The position numbers and the translations under genes were made by a program. DNA of 64,000 nt from Bipolaris cookei (Eukaryota > Ascomycota > Dothideomycetes > Pleosporales > Pleosporaceae), in the NCBI GenBank assembly GCA_002286855.1, contig NRSV01000041.1:186001-250000 (forward strand). The letters run 5' to 3'. Positions 22,415-34,419 of this stretch are shown here, one piece after another; positions within the stretch are counted from its first letter, which is position 1, and every line of letters starts with the position of its first letter. The notes beneath the pieces were generated by a model. The model was not told the origin of the DNA. It saw only the letters and a list, made by a program, of their open reading frames with translations, and ran no database searches.

Positions 22415-22781
22415 GGCGGGCTATCTGCAAGCTTGACGCCAGATGGGGCTGTTTGTGGTTGTAATGTCAAAGAGTGGTTGGAGCCGGGGAAGCTCAAGCC
22501 CCACAATCGCACCGCCACATCTTGGCAGCCTAGGAAAGCGAACCTCACCTCCGTCCTGCGCTCCGCAACGCGGCCCGCCCAGGTGACGTCCTGGCATGCT
22601 TCAGACGCGATCTGCCCGCCGAGAATCAATCTTTACGCGTCAATACACTTAAAACAGTCCAGCGACTAAGAAGCGACAATCAAGCCTCGCATACGACTAT
22701 TAACAGCCATTGCGACTGTCACCGGAGCACAACGGAGCGAAGAGCTGTGCGCCAGCATAGAAGAGAAGGAATCACGCAGCC
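22415..22781. promoter_or_regulatory. Bidirectional promoter region MED11/TAF5
   Basis: This 367-bp interval separates the divergent starts of two RNA polymerase II initiation-factor genes. It must drive both. No specific site is claimed. Confidence 0.45.
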
Positions 22782-25338
22782 ATGTCAGGGCCCCCCCAAG
22801 GGCCCGGGCCTGTAAGGGCTATGAGCGTAGGAAATGGGCCTCCAAGTGCAGGTCTGCCGCCACATGCAGCCATGCCGCCACAGGGTGGCCCTCCACCGCC
22901 AGGCTCGTCGGGGCCGCAGTCACAGCAGAATCTCAATCAAATCGTAGGTGACGCCTCCCCTTGATCCCTCTCCCTCCTCTTCTTGTTTCTGGTACATTAT
23001 CGCATGGGTGTATCTCAGAGTCTTAGTCCTGGACTTGGCGCGCGACCTTGGGGTAAGGTAAAATTATTACAATCCAGTTTGCCCAAATGAGCAGGTATTC
23101 GCTTTGCGCATTTCGTGACACGTCATGGGCGGCGCATCAGAGTCGTCAACTAGAATTGGCTTTGCTTATAGTCAAAGCCGCACAATTCCTGCTAATTCCT
23201 GCGACAAAACGAGTGTCTTCTTTGCATGTTCAGGTCACCATTGCTGATGTCTACCAAAGGTATTGGAGTATCTCTCAAAGAAGGGTTATGTCCGCACCGA
23301 AGCGATGCTCCGGAAGGAGTCCGAACCACAAACCAACGGTCAGCCTCTTACCGCTCAGAGTACAGAAGCTGGCGGCGCAAAGTACACAAAGGCATTTGAG
23401 CTGCTGCGCAAATATACAGAGGACAACCTGGATCTGTATAGACCAGAGCTGCGGAAGCTATTATGGCCCATCTTTGTCTATTCCTTCTTAGACTTGGTAC
23501 GCGATTTTTATACCAAAGACGCAGAGACATTCTTTGCCGCGTACCAAGGCTTGTTTGAGCGCGACCACGACGAGGATGTCAAGACGCTCCGCCAAGTGCG
23601 GTTACAGTCTCACTTGCAGGAGAGCAGAATAGCAAAACTTTATCTCGACAACAAGTACCGAATAACGCTGACGACAATGCCGTTTTTCAACCTTATCCAG
23701 TTCCTTGAATCTAAGCACTTTGACGGCGGATCGACAATAATAGATGTCATCCGCGAACACCTTAATATTGTCACAGTTGACAGGACAGCGACAGCAGAGA
23801 AGAGCATAGCGGCGATTCTTGCTAGCGGACACGGCGACGATGAGCTCCCTGCAGAGGATGAAGGTATCCCGGGACACGCCCCCGGTCACCCTCTCACAGC
23901 GCGCCATGACCCCGAAGCAGATGCTGCGCGAATAAGACTGCAACTGGGCGCGTACCCCCAGGAGGCGGAACTACAAGACGATGTCCGTGCTGCTCTGCAA
24001 GAGGAAGATGCCAAAGCTGCACCGAGGCCGGGCCAACCAAGTTTGCTGGATGAGTTTGAGCAACGTATCAAGCGGGAGCCGACAGAGGATGGACCTTCGC
24101 GCGAGTTTGTTCCTTTACCCCCGTCACTCGCCCGTGATGTCTCTATGGAGGTACAAAAGATTATTGAGCACCGAGATCGATACAAGATGGAGGGAAGAAC
24201 CGGCGGAGTCGGACCTGCTGTTAGTGTTACCATGTATACTTTCCATAACACATACGACAGGTAGGTTGTTTAGTATTGAGACTACGAGATGCACTACTAA
24301 CGGCATGGTAGCATTAACTGTATAGATTTTTCTGGGGACAACAAACTCGTCGCTGCCGGCATGAGCGAGTCGTACATCCGCGTCTGGTCCATGGATGGTA
24401 GTCCTCTCACTTCACTAAATGATAATCCAGATATGCAGCCATCATCTTCTAGGCGATTGATCGGCCACTCAGGTCCTGTCTACGCGGTTGCCTTTTCCCC
24501 CTCTACCGCCAACCCGTATCCTTCTGGCCCTCCTACAAACTCTGAATGTCTTCTCTCGTGCTCAGAAGACAAGACAGTCCGCCTGTGGTCTTTGGATACA
24601 TACACCTGCCTTGTTGCGTACCGCGGCCACGATAACCCCATTTGGGATCTCCAATGGGGACCCTATGGGCACTACTTTCTCACAGGCTCAAACGACCGCA
24701 CCGCGCGTCTGTGGTCGACCGACCACATTGAACCTCTTCGCATCTACGTCGGTCATGACAACGATGTCGACTGCGTCGCTTTCCACCCTAATAACCTCTA
24801 TGTCTTCACAGGTTCATGCGACCGCACGGTCCGCATGTGGCACATCGCCGGCGGCAACTGTCTACGCCTCTTTACCGGCCACACCGGCAACGTCACAGCC
24901 ATATCCTGCTCCCCCGACGGAAAGACGCTCGCCTCCGCAGACGACGCTGGGAATATTATCCTTTGGACCCTTGAAACAGGCCGCAGGCGCAAGCGCATGC
25001 GCGGCCATGGCAAAGGCGGCATCTGGTCTCTCTCCTGGAGCGTCGAGTCGAGCGTCCTTGTCTCTGCCGGCGCCGACAAGACAGTTCGTGTCTGGGACGT
25101 ACTACAGGAGAATAGCGATAAGGCTGCCGACGGTGTCACTGCAAAGACAGACGGCGCGATGACGACGAAGGGCGCCAGCGGCACGACGGTTACGGGGAAG
25201 AAGGCAGCTAAGGAGACGGGTGTGTCGGCGGATCAGATCAGTGTGTTTCCTACAAAGGATAGCCCTGTGTACAAGGTCCAGTTTACTAGGATGAATTTGG
25301 TGCTTGCGGGTGGTGCATATATGCCTACGCGTTCGTAG
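22782..25338 (+). CDS. TAF5: TFIID subunit TAF5 (WD40)
   Basis: Three exons (22782-22943, 23260-24260, 24312-25338) encode 729 residues. TAF5 is a scaffold of TFIID, and in many fungi also of SAGA, at RNA polymerase II promoters. The N-terminus is Pro/Gly/Gln-rich. Across the first junction comes the LisH-like helix (VLEYLSKKGYVRTEAML). The TAF5 NTD2 domain follows (ELLRKYTEDNLDLYRPEL through KYRITLTTMPFFNLIQFLES). After an acidic linker, the C-terminal WD40 propeller has about seven blades, with clear GH...W-D ends such as SEDKTVRLWSLD, SNDRTARLWSTD, SCDRTVRMWHIA and GADKTVRVWDVL. A low-complexity Lys/Thr/Ala insert lies before the last blade. The first intron is unusually long for this window (316 nt). 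MED11 and MED9 flank the gene. Confidence 0.93.
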
Positions 25339-26000
25339 AAATAAGTCTAATGGGTGTTCTTGGGGTGTTTGAGTGATATCTCTGGATGGGGTTTGGAGTA
25401 AAATTATGCAGGGTGAGTAGTCGTGACATACCCACATAAAATAATAGAATTTTGATTTAATATTGAGGTGTATGCTAGGGTAGCCCTTATAATATGTGCG
25501 TTGTTTTGTTGGGTATCTACGGGTCGACCATCGACTACCATCTCCACTATTCGTGTCCTCTTATCACCTACCGCTCTTCTATGCTTTAACTTCTTTTATA
25601 TCGTAATTTTGACTGAGACAGACACTCACAAGCATATCGACTAGGTTCATAAAGAATGAGTCGCCTAGTACTCAGGAGGTCTGGATCAAACTCGTTGTTT
25701 TCCATTTTATGACATAGCGCAATTGTAAATCGACAATACACTAAACGCGTGGACGTGTTATGCAAGCCTTTGAGGATTGTTTCTTGCTGATTCAAGCTAA
25801 TAGAAAGCTTATGAGAACCACTCGTTGTTTCATAAGTGGCATTTTATATCTAGCCAACACGTTAGTACTGGCTTTACCAGGCACATCGCCTATGCTCATG
25901 TCCACATACCACAAGTTCTGGGTAAGTACTAGATCAAGCGCGTCCGCATAATCGACAGACATTGGCCCTAGAATGGATCAATCGTAGTTCCGGCGGCATC
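25339..26000. other. Convergent intergenic region TAF5/MED9
   Basis: 662 bp between two 3' ends, AT-rich around 25430-25620. No supported gene. Confidence 0.5.
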
Positions 26001-26465
26001 TCACCCAATCATACTCTGGTCCCCATCTCGATCCTCTGAAGCAGCCGATTGACCAAGCTCCCTCAGCGAAGCCTTGAGCTGAGCAATCCGCGCTTCAAGA
26101 TCTTCAATCTCTTCTTCCTGGTCCTGCAACGACCGATCGATATCCGGCAACGACAAGACGGCGCGTCTCGCTTTTTGTATCTTCAGTCGGACATCGTTTG
26201 CAGCCGTGGCGACATGTTGGATTTCCAGGGGCCCATCTGGCGAGAGTTGCGCGGGCGTGGGAGTAGCGGGTGGCGGCTGAGCTGATGTCTCGAGGATGCG
26301 CTTGAGCAGCTTATGGAGGTCGGGCAGGACGTCAAAGGCAGAGGGCGCAGGTGGTGCCGGTGTGGTTACGGAAGCCGGGGGTGGATGAGCCGGCGTAGCT
26401 GAGCCTGCGGGCGGGACTGAGGCTCGCGCTGATGCAGGGGCATAGGGCGTCGCTGCTGCCGACAT
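26001..26465 (-). CDS. MED9: Mediator complex subunit 9
   Basis: A single exon of 154 residues. The N-terminal 40 residues are Ala/Pro-rich. Then comes the fungal Med9 core: FDVLPDLHKLLKRILE, PLEIQHVATAANDVRLKIQK, and a C-terminal coiled coil (EEEIEDLEARIAQLKASLRE). Med9 (yeast Cse2) belongs to the Mediator middle module, which bridges activators and RNA polymerase II in the nucleus. The length is normal for fungi. It is divergent from phosphoglycerate mutase across 460 bp and convergent with TAF5. Confidence 0.8.
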   Translation of the reverse strand: MSAAATPYAPASARASVPPAGSATPAHPPPASVTTPAPPAPSAFDVLPDLHKLLKRILETSAQPPPATPTPAQLSPDGPLEIQHVATAANDVRLKIQKARRAVLSLPDIDRSLQDQEEEIEDLEARIAQLKASLRELGQSAASEDRDGDQSMIG

Positions 26466-26925
26466 GTCTGCTGGTTTTCGAAGAGAATATCTGGATGGGC
26501 GTGTCTACTAGCGTGGTGTTGACCGGACACAGGTGATGGCTTGACCAGAGGCCGTTGATTGGATAGAGTTTACTTGCTCCAACTATCACAGTCGCTCTCT
26601 CTGACAACACGTGTTTTCTGGCGATCACAGTATTCACCGGATCTGCGCGAATCGTGTCGCGTACTAGAGAGAGGTCGAGACAGGGTTCCGGCCGCGGGTT
26701 GTGGGGGGCTATTGCATTTGGTTGCTGCAAGAGGGAGATGGGGTGACGTTAGTCGCCCATGCTTTTTCCAAACTCCAAGGCCGACTTGGCCCCACCAACC
26801 CTGCCCCTCCGCCGATAACTAAATTCAACATCTTCTCCTTCGCGCCATTCAATCCCCCTTTATCCAACTTTATTTTTGGGTTTCTCATCCTCCTTTATAA
26901 CAAGTTTCCTGGTTAGTTCGCAATC
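26466..26925. promoter_or_regulatory. Bidirectional promoter region MED9/PGM
   Basis: 460 bp between divergent starts. The plus-strand side (26750-26920) is CT-rich, a common feature of strongly expressed fungal glycolytic promoters, and ends in a pyrimidine-rich leader. Confidence 0.4.
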
Positions 26926-28596
26926 ATGGCCAAAGTCGACCAAAAGGCCGTCCTCATTGTTATTGACGGCTGGGGTGTTGCGACTGAGAAGTCGCGCAAA
27001 GATGGCGATGCCATTCTTGCAGCAGATACCCCTACCATGGATGATTTTGCGCGGCAAGGCTCAAAGACCGCGCAGGGATACACCGAGTTGGAAGCCTCGT
27101 CTCTCGCAGTCGGTCTTCCCGAGGGCCTGATGGGCAACAGCGAAGTCGGCCACTTGAACATCGGCGCGGGACGCGTTGTGTGGCAGGACTCTGTCAGAAT
27201 TGGCCAGACCATCAAGAACGATAAGCTCAAGGACGTCGGGAACATTAAGAAGTCGTTCCAGCGCGCCATTGACGGAAACGGAAGGCTACACTTCTGCGGT
27301 CTCGTCTCAGACGGAGGCGTACACTCCCACATGGACCACCTCATCGCTCTCCTCAAGGTTGCAAAGCAGCAGGGCGTCCCCAAGGCATACATACACTTTT
27401 TCGGAGATGGCCGAGATACCGACCCCAAGTCGGCTGTAGGGTACATGGAGACTCTCCTCAAGGCGACCAAGGAGATTGGTCTCGGCGAGATCGCAACAGT
27501 GGTCGGCCGTTACTACATCATGGACCGTGACAAGCGCTGGGACCGTGTCGAACTGGGAATGAAGGGCCTCGTTACCGGAGAGGGCGAAGACAGCAGCGAT
27601 CCAGTGGCTACTATCAAGGAGCGCTACGAAAAGGGCGAAAACGACGAGTTCTTGAAGCCCATTGTTGTAGGAGGAAAAGAGGGGAGAATACAAGGTAAGT
27701 GGCTAGATGGAGTACCTGCATGTCCTCTTGCTGATTTGTCCTTTTAGATGACGACACTGTCTTCTTCTTCAACTACCGTTCGGATCGTGTGCGTGAGATT
27801 ACCCAACTGCTGGGCGATGTCGACCGCTCGCCGAAGCCAGACTTTCCATACCCCAAGAACATCCACCTCACCACCATGACATCATACAACCCCAAATACA
27901 CATTCAACGTTGCCTTTGAGCCTCAGCGTATGACGGATGTTCTTGCCGAGACACTGGGCAAGCAAGGCGTGAAGCAGTGCCACGTTGCAGAGACGGAGAA
28001 GTATGCACATGTCACCTTTTTCTTCAACGGCGGTGTCGAAAAGCAATTCGAGAACGAGGAGCGCGAGATGGTGCCATCGCCCAAGGTGGCTACGTACGAC
28101 CTAGAGCCCAAGATGAGCGCGATGGCGGTTGCCGACAAGCTCTGCGAGCGTATCCGAACCGGCAAGTTTGAGTTCCTCATGAACAACTTTGCCCCACCAG
28201 ACATGGTTGGCCACACTGGAGTATACAAGGCAGCCATTGAGGCGTGCACGGAGACGGACAAGGCTATCAAGAAGGTGTACGACCAGTGCAAGGAGAGCGG
28301 ATACGTCTTGTTTGTTACTGCTGACCACGGGTAAGTTGGAGCATTCTATTTAGTACAAAGAAGGAAGAAGCTGACAAATTGGCAGTAACGCTGAGGAGAT
28401 GCTTACTGAAGAGGGCACGCCTAAGACTTCCCACACAACCAACAAGGTGCCGTTTGTCATGGCCAACGCGCCCGAGGGCTGGAGCCTGAAGAAGACTGAC
28501 GGCGTGCTGGGCGATGTAGCGCCTACAGTTCTTGCAGTCATGGGTCTCCAACAGCCGGAGGATATGGACTGCAACAGCTTACTCCTCAAGTCATAA
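26926..28596 (+). CDS. gpmI: 2,3-bisphosphoglycerate-independent phosphoglycerate mutase
   Basis: Three exons (26926-27694, 27748-28330, 28386-28596) encode 520 residues, the standard length. The enzyme interconverts 3- and 2-phosphoglycerate in glycolysis and gluconeogenesis through a phosphoserine intermediate on a two-metal centre. Seen motifs: metal-binding IVIDGWG near the start, the phosphorylated Ser72 in MGNSEVGHLNIGAGR, GLVSDGGVHSH, FGDGRDTDPKS, VGRYYIMDRDKRWDR, NYRSDRVREI, NFAPPDMVGHTG, and the C-terminal metal site VTADHGNAEEM, split by the last intron. Filamentous ascomycetes use this cofactor-independent form, whereas yeast uses the unrelated dPGM. Codon use is biased toward C-ending codons, as expected for a highly expressed gene. 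Confidence 0.97.
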
Positions 28597-29251
28597 GGCA
28601 TTGAGGATGTGTATATCCTCTGCCCAACAATTTTCGCATTTTGTTTAGCTGTCAGACGCACCTGACGCTACGACTGTTCATAGTAGAAGCTAGAGAACAC
28701 TAGATCAACATAAATATATAGAAACCTGGTTGTCGCAAAGTCGCGGCTTGCATGCGTACAATGTATACAATGTCTACGGTATACTATTCTCGCTACAAGG
28801 TTCGGCAGTGCGGCTGGTTTGTAGGCCTGGCTGCCAATCAAGATGCGGGTTGTCTTGGCAGCGACAAGGGTTGAATCATGGTGGGGGACTCGGTGTGGAC
28901 CCCTCCCTGCAAGCTCCCAGCAGGCCCCCGTCGCCCATTACAACAGGCTTGTTCTTCAGCTGCTGGTCTGCTTCACACATATTCGACTATATAGCCTCGA
29001 TAGGAGACGCTGTCAGTGCATTAAACACCATCGAATCTCACTGCAAGAAAAAAGGCCCCCCGCCGCGCGCATCACAGGGCTATCTGCATTGAATAGCAAG
29101 CCCATCGGGCACGCCGACGCTTCACCAACCAAACCTTCGTCGTCACAGCAGTCGATACCCAGCCCAAGACCTCAACGCCCAACAACGCCCTCATACCGCT
29201 CTACAATAAATTTGTCGGTCGCACACAGCAGATACTGACTGAAGCGCAAAC
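28597..29251. other. Intergenic region upstream of the CaM kinase
   Basis: 655 bp between tandem plus-strand genes. It includes the 3' untranslated region of PGM and a long C-rich, presumably transcribed leader (29040-29250). Several short upstream ATGs could form uORFs. No other gene is seen. Confidence 0.45.
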
Positions 29252-30596
29252 ATGGCCACAAAGACTTCCAACGGCGGGTCTGGGGCACAGGCACCACAAA
29301 CACCCCAGGTTCAGCCTTGCAGATACAAGACGGGCAAGACTCTAGGTGCCGGCAGCTACTCGGTCGTCAAGGAGTGTGTGCACATCGATACAGGGCGATA
29401 CTATGCCGCAAAGGTCATCAACAAGAGGCTTATGGCTGGCCGAGAACACATGGTGGGTTGAACAACTGTAGACTGGATGGCACATTCGCTGACATGTGCC
29501 AGGTCAGGAACGAGATTGCAGTATTGAAGAGAGTTTCCATGGGCCACAGGAACATCCTCACACTCGTCGACTACTTTGAGACAATGAACAACCGTTTGTC
29601 TCAACTCCCTCGGTGCTGTGTCCTCTGCTAACACACAATCAGTCTATCTGGTCACCGACCTTGCGCTTGGAGGCGAGCTCTTCGACCGCATCTGTCGCAA
29701 GGGAAACTACTACGAATCTGATGCCGGCGACCTGATCAGGGCTACTCTCTCGGCAGTCGCATATCTTCACGACCACGGTATCGTGCACAGAGATTTGAAG
29801 CCAGAGAACTTGCTGTTCCGAACACCAGAGGACAATGCTGATTTACTTATCGCCGATTTTGGACTTTCTCGAATCATGGATGAGGAGCAATTTCACGTCC
29901 TCACAACAACCTGCGGTACGCCAGGCTATATGGCGCCTGAGATTTTCAGGAAGACGGGTCATGGCAAGCCAGTGTAAGAACAAAATGGCTTTGTGAAAGA
30001 TCTACCGCTGACCAGCTTATAGCGACATTTGGGCCATTGGTGTTATTACGTATTTCCTCCTCTGTGGCTACACCCCCTTCGACCGCGACTCGAACCTTGA
30101 AGAGATGCAGGCCATCTTGGTTGCCGACTACTCTTTTACCCCTCTGGAATACTGGCGAGGCGTCTCACTCACGGCGCGCGAGTTTATTCGTCGTTGCTTG
30201 ACTGTTGATCCTGCAGCGCGCATGACAGCTCACGAGGCTCTCTCCCATCCTTGGATCACCGAGCTTGGCAAGAACAACACTGATGGCGAGGAAGACCTAC
30301 TGCCAACCGTCAAGAAGAACTTTAATGCTAGGCGTACGCTTCATGCTGCTATTGACACGATCCGCGCTATCAACCAACTCCGGGCTGGTGGTGCTGCGGG
30401 TATGATGGACGGCCAGCGATCAGCGGAACCCCGACGAGGGGCGCCCCACGCGCGTATTCCACAACCGGCAGATGAGCCTGACGACCCGATGGAGATTGAC
30501 AGCAGGGGAAACGGCCATGGTCAGACCGAAGAGATGATACAGGAACAAGAGCGAAGAATCAGAGAAACACAGCAGGGATTGTGGGGAAAGCGCTGA
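29252..30596 (+). CDS. CMK1: Calcium/calmodulin-dependent protein kinase
   Basis: Four exons (29252-29452, 29503-29593, 29643-29973, 30023-30596) encode 398 residues. Ser/Thr kinase domain: glycine loop LGAGSYSVVKE, ATP-binding Lys54 (YYAAKVINK), catalytic loop IVHRDLKPENLLF, magnesium-binding IADFGLSR, activation segment TTCGTPGYMAPE, then DIWAIGVITYFLLCGYTPF, typical of the CAMK group. After the kinase core (HPWI) the segment KKNFNARRTLHAAIDTIRAI fits the autoinhibitory and calmodulin-binding helix. The tail is Arg/Gln/Glu-rich. Fungal CMKs act in the cytosol in calcium signalling affecting growth and stress responses. Signals that set which CMK paralogue this is (A, B or C type) are not decisive by eye. 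Confidence 0.93.
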
Positions 30597-30999
30597 TATT
30601 GTAGTCATTGCTTTCGAGGTCGATTGCCTTTTTATTTTTCAGCACACAATTCAGAAGCGGTTTCCATTTGATTTTTTTCATGTAAATGTTGTCTGTTCAG
30701 ACATCATACTTGAATAGACGACGACTTCAATTCGAGTTTGGTATGATGTCGTATGAGCGTATTACTCGATATAGCCCTGTACAGTCACGTGGTAGCGTAC
30801 CAGCTAGGAGCAACCCTCGATTACCGTTATGCCAATCTTCTTGTACTGTCTAAATACTATATATCCCTACATGGCATCACCGATATTCTCCCCAATTCTC
30901 GTAACCTGCAACCCCACTGCAGTCTCCACTACTTCGGCGCTCGTTACCCAATGCTTCTCTCTAGAGAAATGTACCTTGCAACAGAAAAGCCTGTAAAAT
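30597..30999. other. Convergent intergenic region
   Basis: 403 bp between the 3' ends of the CaM kinase and the C15-type peptidase genes. AT-rich patches, no gene. Confidence 0.5.
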
Positions 31000-31959
31000 C
31001 TAAGCAAAGTTGTTATCTGTCTGCACTCCATCCGTCCCATTCTGCGCCTCTTGACTCCGTTTCTCCCCATCTACAACAACACCCCCCGCCTTACGTCTAC
31101 TCTCCACCAGCGCCTTGATCAACGCAACCGTAACCTCCCACCCCTCCTTCATCTTCTCCTCACTACTCGTCAAATCGGGGACATGCAAAAACACAACGGG
31201 CCGCTCATCCTCCTTGATACTATAGTAATGCGCAAGACTATTATAATAAACAAACCCGCACAAGAAATTCCCTGCATCAGTACTAATCCTCACATCTGGG
31301 CCTTTCGTGCTACCAGCTTCAGAAGAAGAAAAAGAAGAAGATTTTAAAGACTCCTTCCAACACGCCAGCACATCTGCGGTATCGAAACTCGTAGAAAGCG
31401 TACTTGGAAATTTTGAAGCAGGAAATTGCTTTTCAGCACTCTCATCTTCGAACCGCTGACGATCTACATCGGCGATATTACCGTACCCGCGGCTCCGCGA
31501 GCCTTGCTCAATGGCGTAGTAATTGCGGCCTGCGGCGAGCCCGATGTGCAGGATTATGTCTGCGGACGGGTACATGGGATTTGCTGGGGGAAGCAGGTTG
31601 GGGATGAGGTGCAGGACAGTGGCGTAGGCGACACGGATGGGTTCATGGTGGACATGGATGTGGATTGGGGTTTTGTTGGTGGGGGAAGACGGGAGGAGAC
31701 TGGGGAGGGTGGAGGCGATTTCCCAGGAGGAGTTTTTGGGGAATTGGGTTAGGAAGGGCTGGGGTGGGTTAGTATTGTAAGAGTTGGGGTTGAGGAAGTG
31801 AAGGTGGTCGCGTGACCATTTGGTTAAGGTTGGTTGATGAGAAGATGTGGGAGGTTGGAAGTATAGATTGAAACATACACCAAATCCAGTGACTAGCACT
31901 GTCACTGGCTTTTCGCCTTGCTCGCTTGGAGGCTGCGGTGCAGCATATGATGGTGCCAT
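31000..31959 (-). CDS. Pyroglutamyl-peptidase I-like protein (peptidase C15)
   Basis: Two exons (31959-31879 and 31758-31000) encode 279 residues. The intron (120 nt, GTATGT donor, CCCCAG acceptor) keeps frame and has no stop. Removing it restores the family start VTVLVTGFGPF and the run into SSWEIASTLP. C15 cysteine peptidases remove N-terminal pyroglutamate from peptides in the cytosol. Seen landmarks: the first strand TGFGPF, HIGLAAGRNYYAIEQ with the probable Glu, the nucleophile Cys in STDAGNFLCGFVYYNSL, and a conserved His in VVFLHVPDL. The C-terminal tail is hydrophilic and variable. Fungal members of this family are larger and more divergent than bacterial Pcp, so the exact substrate is uncertain. 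Confidence 0.82.
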   Translation of the reverse strand: MAPSYAAPQPPSEQGEKPVTVLVTGFGVCFNLYFQPPTSSHQPTLTKWSRDHLHFLNPNSYNTNPPQPFLTQFPKNSSWEIASTLPSLLPSSPTNKTPIHIHVHHEPIRVAYATVLHLIPNLLPPANPMYPSADIILHIGLAAGRNYYAIEQGSRSRGYGNIADVDRQRFEDESAEKQFPASKFPSTLSTSFDTADVLACWKESLKSSSFSSSEAGSTKGPDVRISTDAGNFLCGFVYYNSLAHYYSIKEDERPVVFLHVPDLTSSEEKMKEGWEVTVALIKALVESRRKAGGVVVDGEKRSQEAQNGTDGVQTDNNFA

Positions 31960-33003
31960 GGATGGATCGGGGTTTATCGGGGTTTGTGCTCGCAGCAGAC
32001 GATCAACAGGAACTCGAGGCTACAAACTCAAACGTTAATACCCAGTTTACAAGCCTAGCCGTTCCCGTCCGTCCCGAGTGCCCAGATCATCCTCCTACGC
32101 ATCAATGCCGCTGAACGGGATCTCCCTTGCAATGATGACAGGGTCTCTCCATCGAGATATGGCGGGCAACCGTTTTCGAGGTCCCACCAAACGCATCAGA
32201 GAGTTCAAAACTTACACGATATTGGATGTATGTGTTTTATGGGGCGGAAATTTACAAGCTTCGGTATTCTTATAGTATATAAAATGAAAATTATTGTGGC
32301 TATTTCTTACTGCAAGGGCTTCGATCCGAGCAAGTTATCGATGTCGTGTCGTTGGCTGAGGGACTAGCCGAATGCGTACAATGCTCATATCTAGGTTGCC
32401 CCTACCACGACACTGCAGATAATTACTGACACTAACATAATGGACTTACCAGACATTGACAGTCAGAAATAGAGAATGATGTGTAGATTGACGTTTCGAA
32501 ACTATCTACACTACGTTTAATGCTGTTTGTAGTGATTTTTGCTGGTATTATGACGACGCTTATCATCCTGCTATTCTGGCGCAATCAAGAGCGAATATCG
32601 TAATAGCTTAATGCCGAAACGGAGCCGCCAGCTGCCCCACACGAACATAAATATCCATAGATCTTCACCCCGCATCGGAACGAGACACCTCTACCTCGGT
32701 GCTATGTCTGGTGCCGCATAATGCGTTCTTATCTACCGTGACGCCTCACTCGTGGCCAACCATAATATAGATGTCTTTCCCATGCAATTGCCGGCGCTGC
32801 GGCAAACAACTAAATAAAGTGACGTCCTTGGCCTCACACCCTGTCGGCAATAGTACCGGTCCGAAAGGCTTCCGCACAAAGTGCTTGGAAAACACCATGT
32901 TGAGCTTCTCTCCATCTACCATTGCTTATTTTCAGCTCGTGAGTCAACCGTGAAACCCTAACCAAGGCAATTCCTCGACCTTGGCTCCATATATCTCGTG
33001 ACC
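31960..33003. promoter_or_regulatory. Head-to-head intergenic region
   Basis: 1044 bp between the divergent starts of the C15 peptidase and the FAD monooxygenase. A TA-rich section at about 32260-32620 contains only short frames. This is the longest promoter region among the divergent pairs, and I see no internal gene. Confidence 0.4.
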
Positions 33004-34358
33004 ATGGCATCTGCAGACTCGCCCTCGAAACCTTACTCCCTAGCCATAGTCGGCGGTGGCATATCTGGTCTTGCGCTCGGAATTACGCTCCTGCAACACA
33101 ACGTTTCCCTCACTATATATGAAGCCGCATCGCATTTTGGGGAAATCGGCGCTGGCGTGGCGTTTGGGCCCAATGCAGGACGCGCAATGGAGCGCATGTC
33201 GCCAAAGATCTACCAGGCATTTTTGAAATGTAAGACTGGGAATGCATATGATTCAAAGGAAAATTCCTGGTTTACCATTCGTGTGGGAGATGAGAGAAAG
33301 GCGGATAAAGATGGTCATGTGCGTGAGGGCAAGAAGGTGGGCGATCCACTGTTTGAAGTATCTCTGCCCCCTGGTGGAGAACGTGGGGGTGTATACAGAG
33401 CTCACTTTCTGGACGAGTTGATCAAAGACGTTCCGGATCATGTGGCGAAATTTGACAAGAGACTTGTCGACTTGGAAGAGGCGGATGATGGGTCTGGTGA
33501 CATGCTACTCAAGTTTGCCGATGGTTCCACAGCACAGCATACCGCCGTCATTGGGTGTGACGGCATCAAATCTCTGGCGAGAAAATGGGTAGTTGGAAGA
33601 GAAAACCCTGCCTCCAAAGCCGTCTTCTCAGGAAAATATGCATACAGAGGACTGGTCCCCATGGACGAAGCAGTCGAGCTACTCGGCGACGAAGCCGCCA
33701 GAAACAGTCAAATGTTCCTAGGCTACCACGGTCATCTCCTCACATTCCCCATTTCACATGGTAAAATCATGAACGGTATATCTCAACCCAATCTCCCCTT
33801 CAATCACCAATCCCCTCGCTAACCCTCACAGTCGTCGCATTCCGCTCCCGCAAAACCTGGGACTCGGAAAAATGGGTCCTCACAACCTCCAAACAAAACA
33901 TGCAATCCGACTTTGCAGACTGGGGCCCGCACGTCCAAAAGATCATCGGCGCAATGCAAAATCCAGATATCTGGGCCTTATTCATGCATCCGCCATGCGA
34001 AACATACACTAAGGGCCGCGTCTGTCTGCTCGGCGATGCCGCACACGCAACGACCCCACATCAAGGTGCCGGTGCGGGAATGTGTATGGAAGACGCGTAT
34101 ATACTCGCCAGTCTGATAAAAGATGCGAATAGCACTGACGAGCTTAAACGGGCATTTGGGGCATTCGATGAGGTGAGGAGGGAGAGGACGCAGAGGCTTG
34201 TCACGACTAGTTACGAGGCGGGGCAGCTGTATGATTTTGAGTTGTTGGGGGATGATTTGGATAAGATTGAGGAGAATTTTTCGAAGCGCATGCATTGGAT
34301 TTGGGGATTTGATTTGGAGGCGCAGTTGGGGCTTGCGCAGGAGATTATGAAGAAGTGA
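33004..34358 (+). CDS. FAD-dependent monooxygenase, salicylate-hydroxylase-like
   Basis: Two exons (33004-33775, 33832-34358) encode 432 residues. It belongs to the class A flavoprotein aromatic hydroxylases. Such enzymes use NAD(P)H and oxygen to hydroxylate aromatic acids, often salicylate or related phenolics. Evidence: N-terminal dinucleotide fold LAIVGGGISGLALGITL, the middle GCDGIKS (DG motif), and the FAD-ribityl motif LLGDAAHATTPHQGAG with the GAGMCMEDAYILA helix. The conserved Arg of the N-terminal domain appears in GVYRAHFLDEL. There is no signal peptide or membrane segment. The real substrate cannot be read. The intron donor is GTATAT. The start is the ATG in ACCATGGCATC. Confidence 0.88.
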
Positions 34359-34419
34359 GATTTGGATGGGGTTGTATTGACTAACGAGCGGAGGGCTGGG
34401 TTGCGGTATCGTACAAAAG

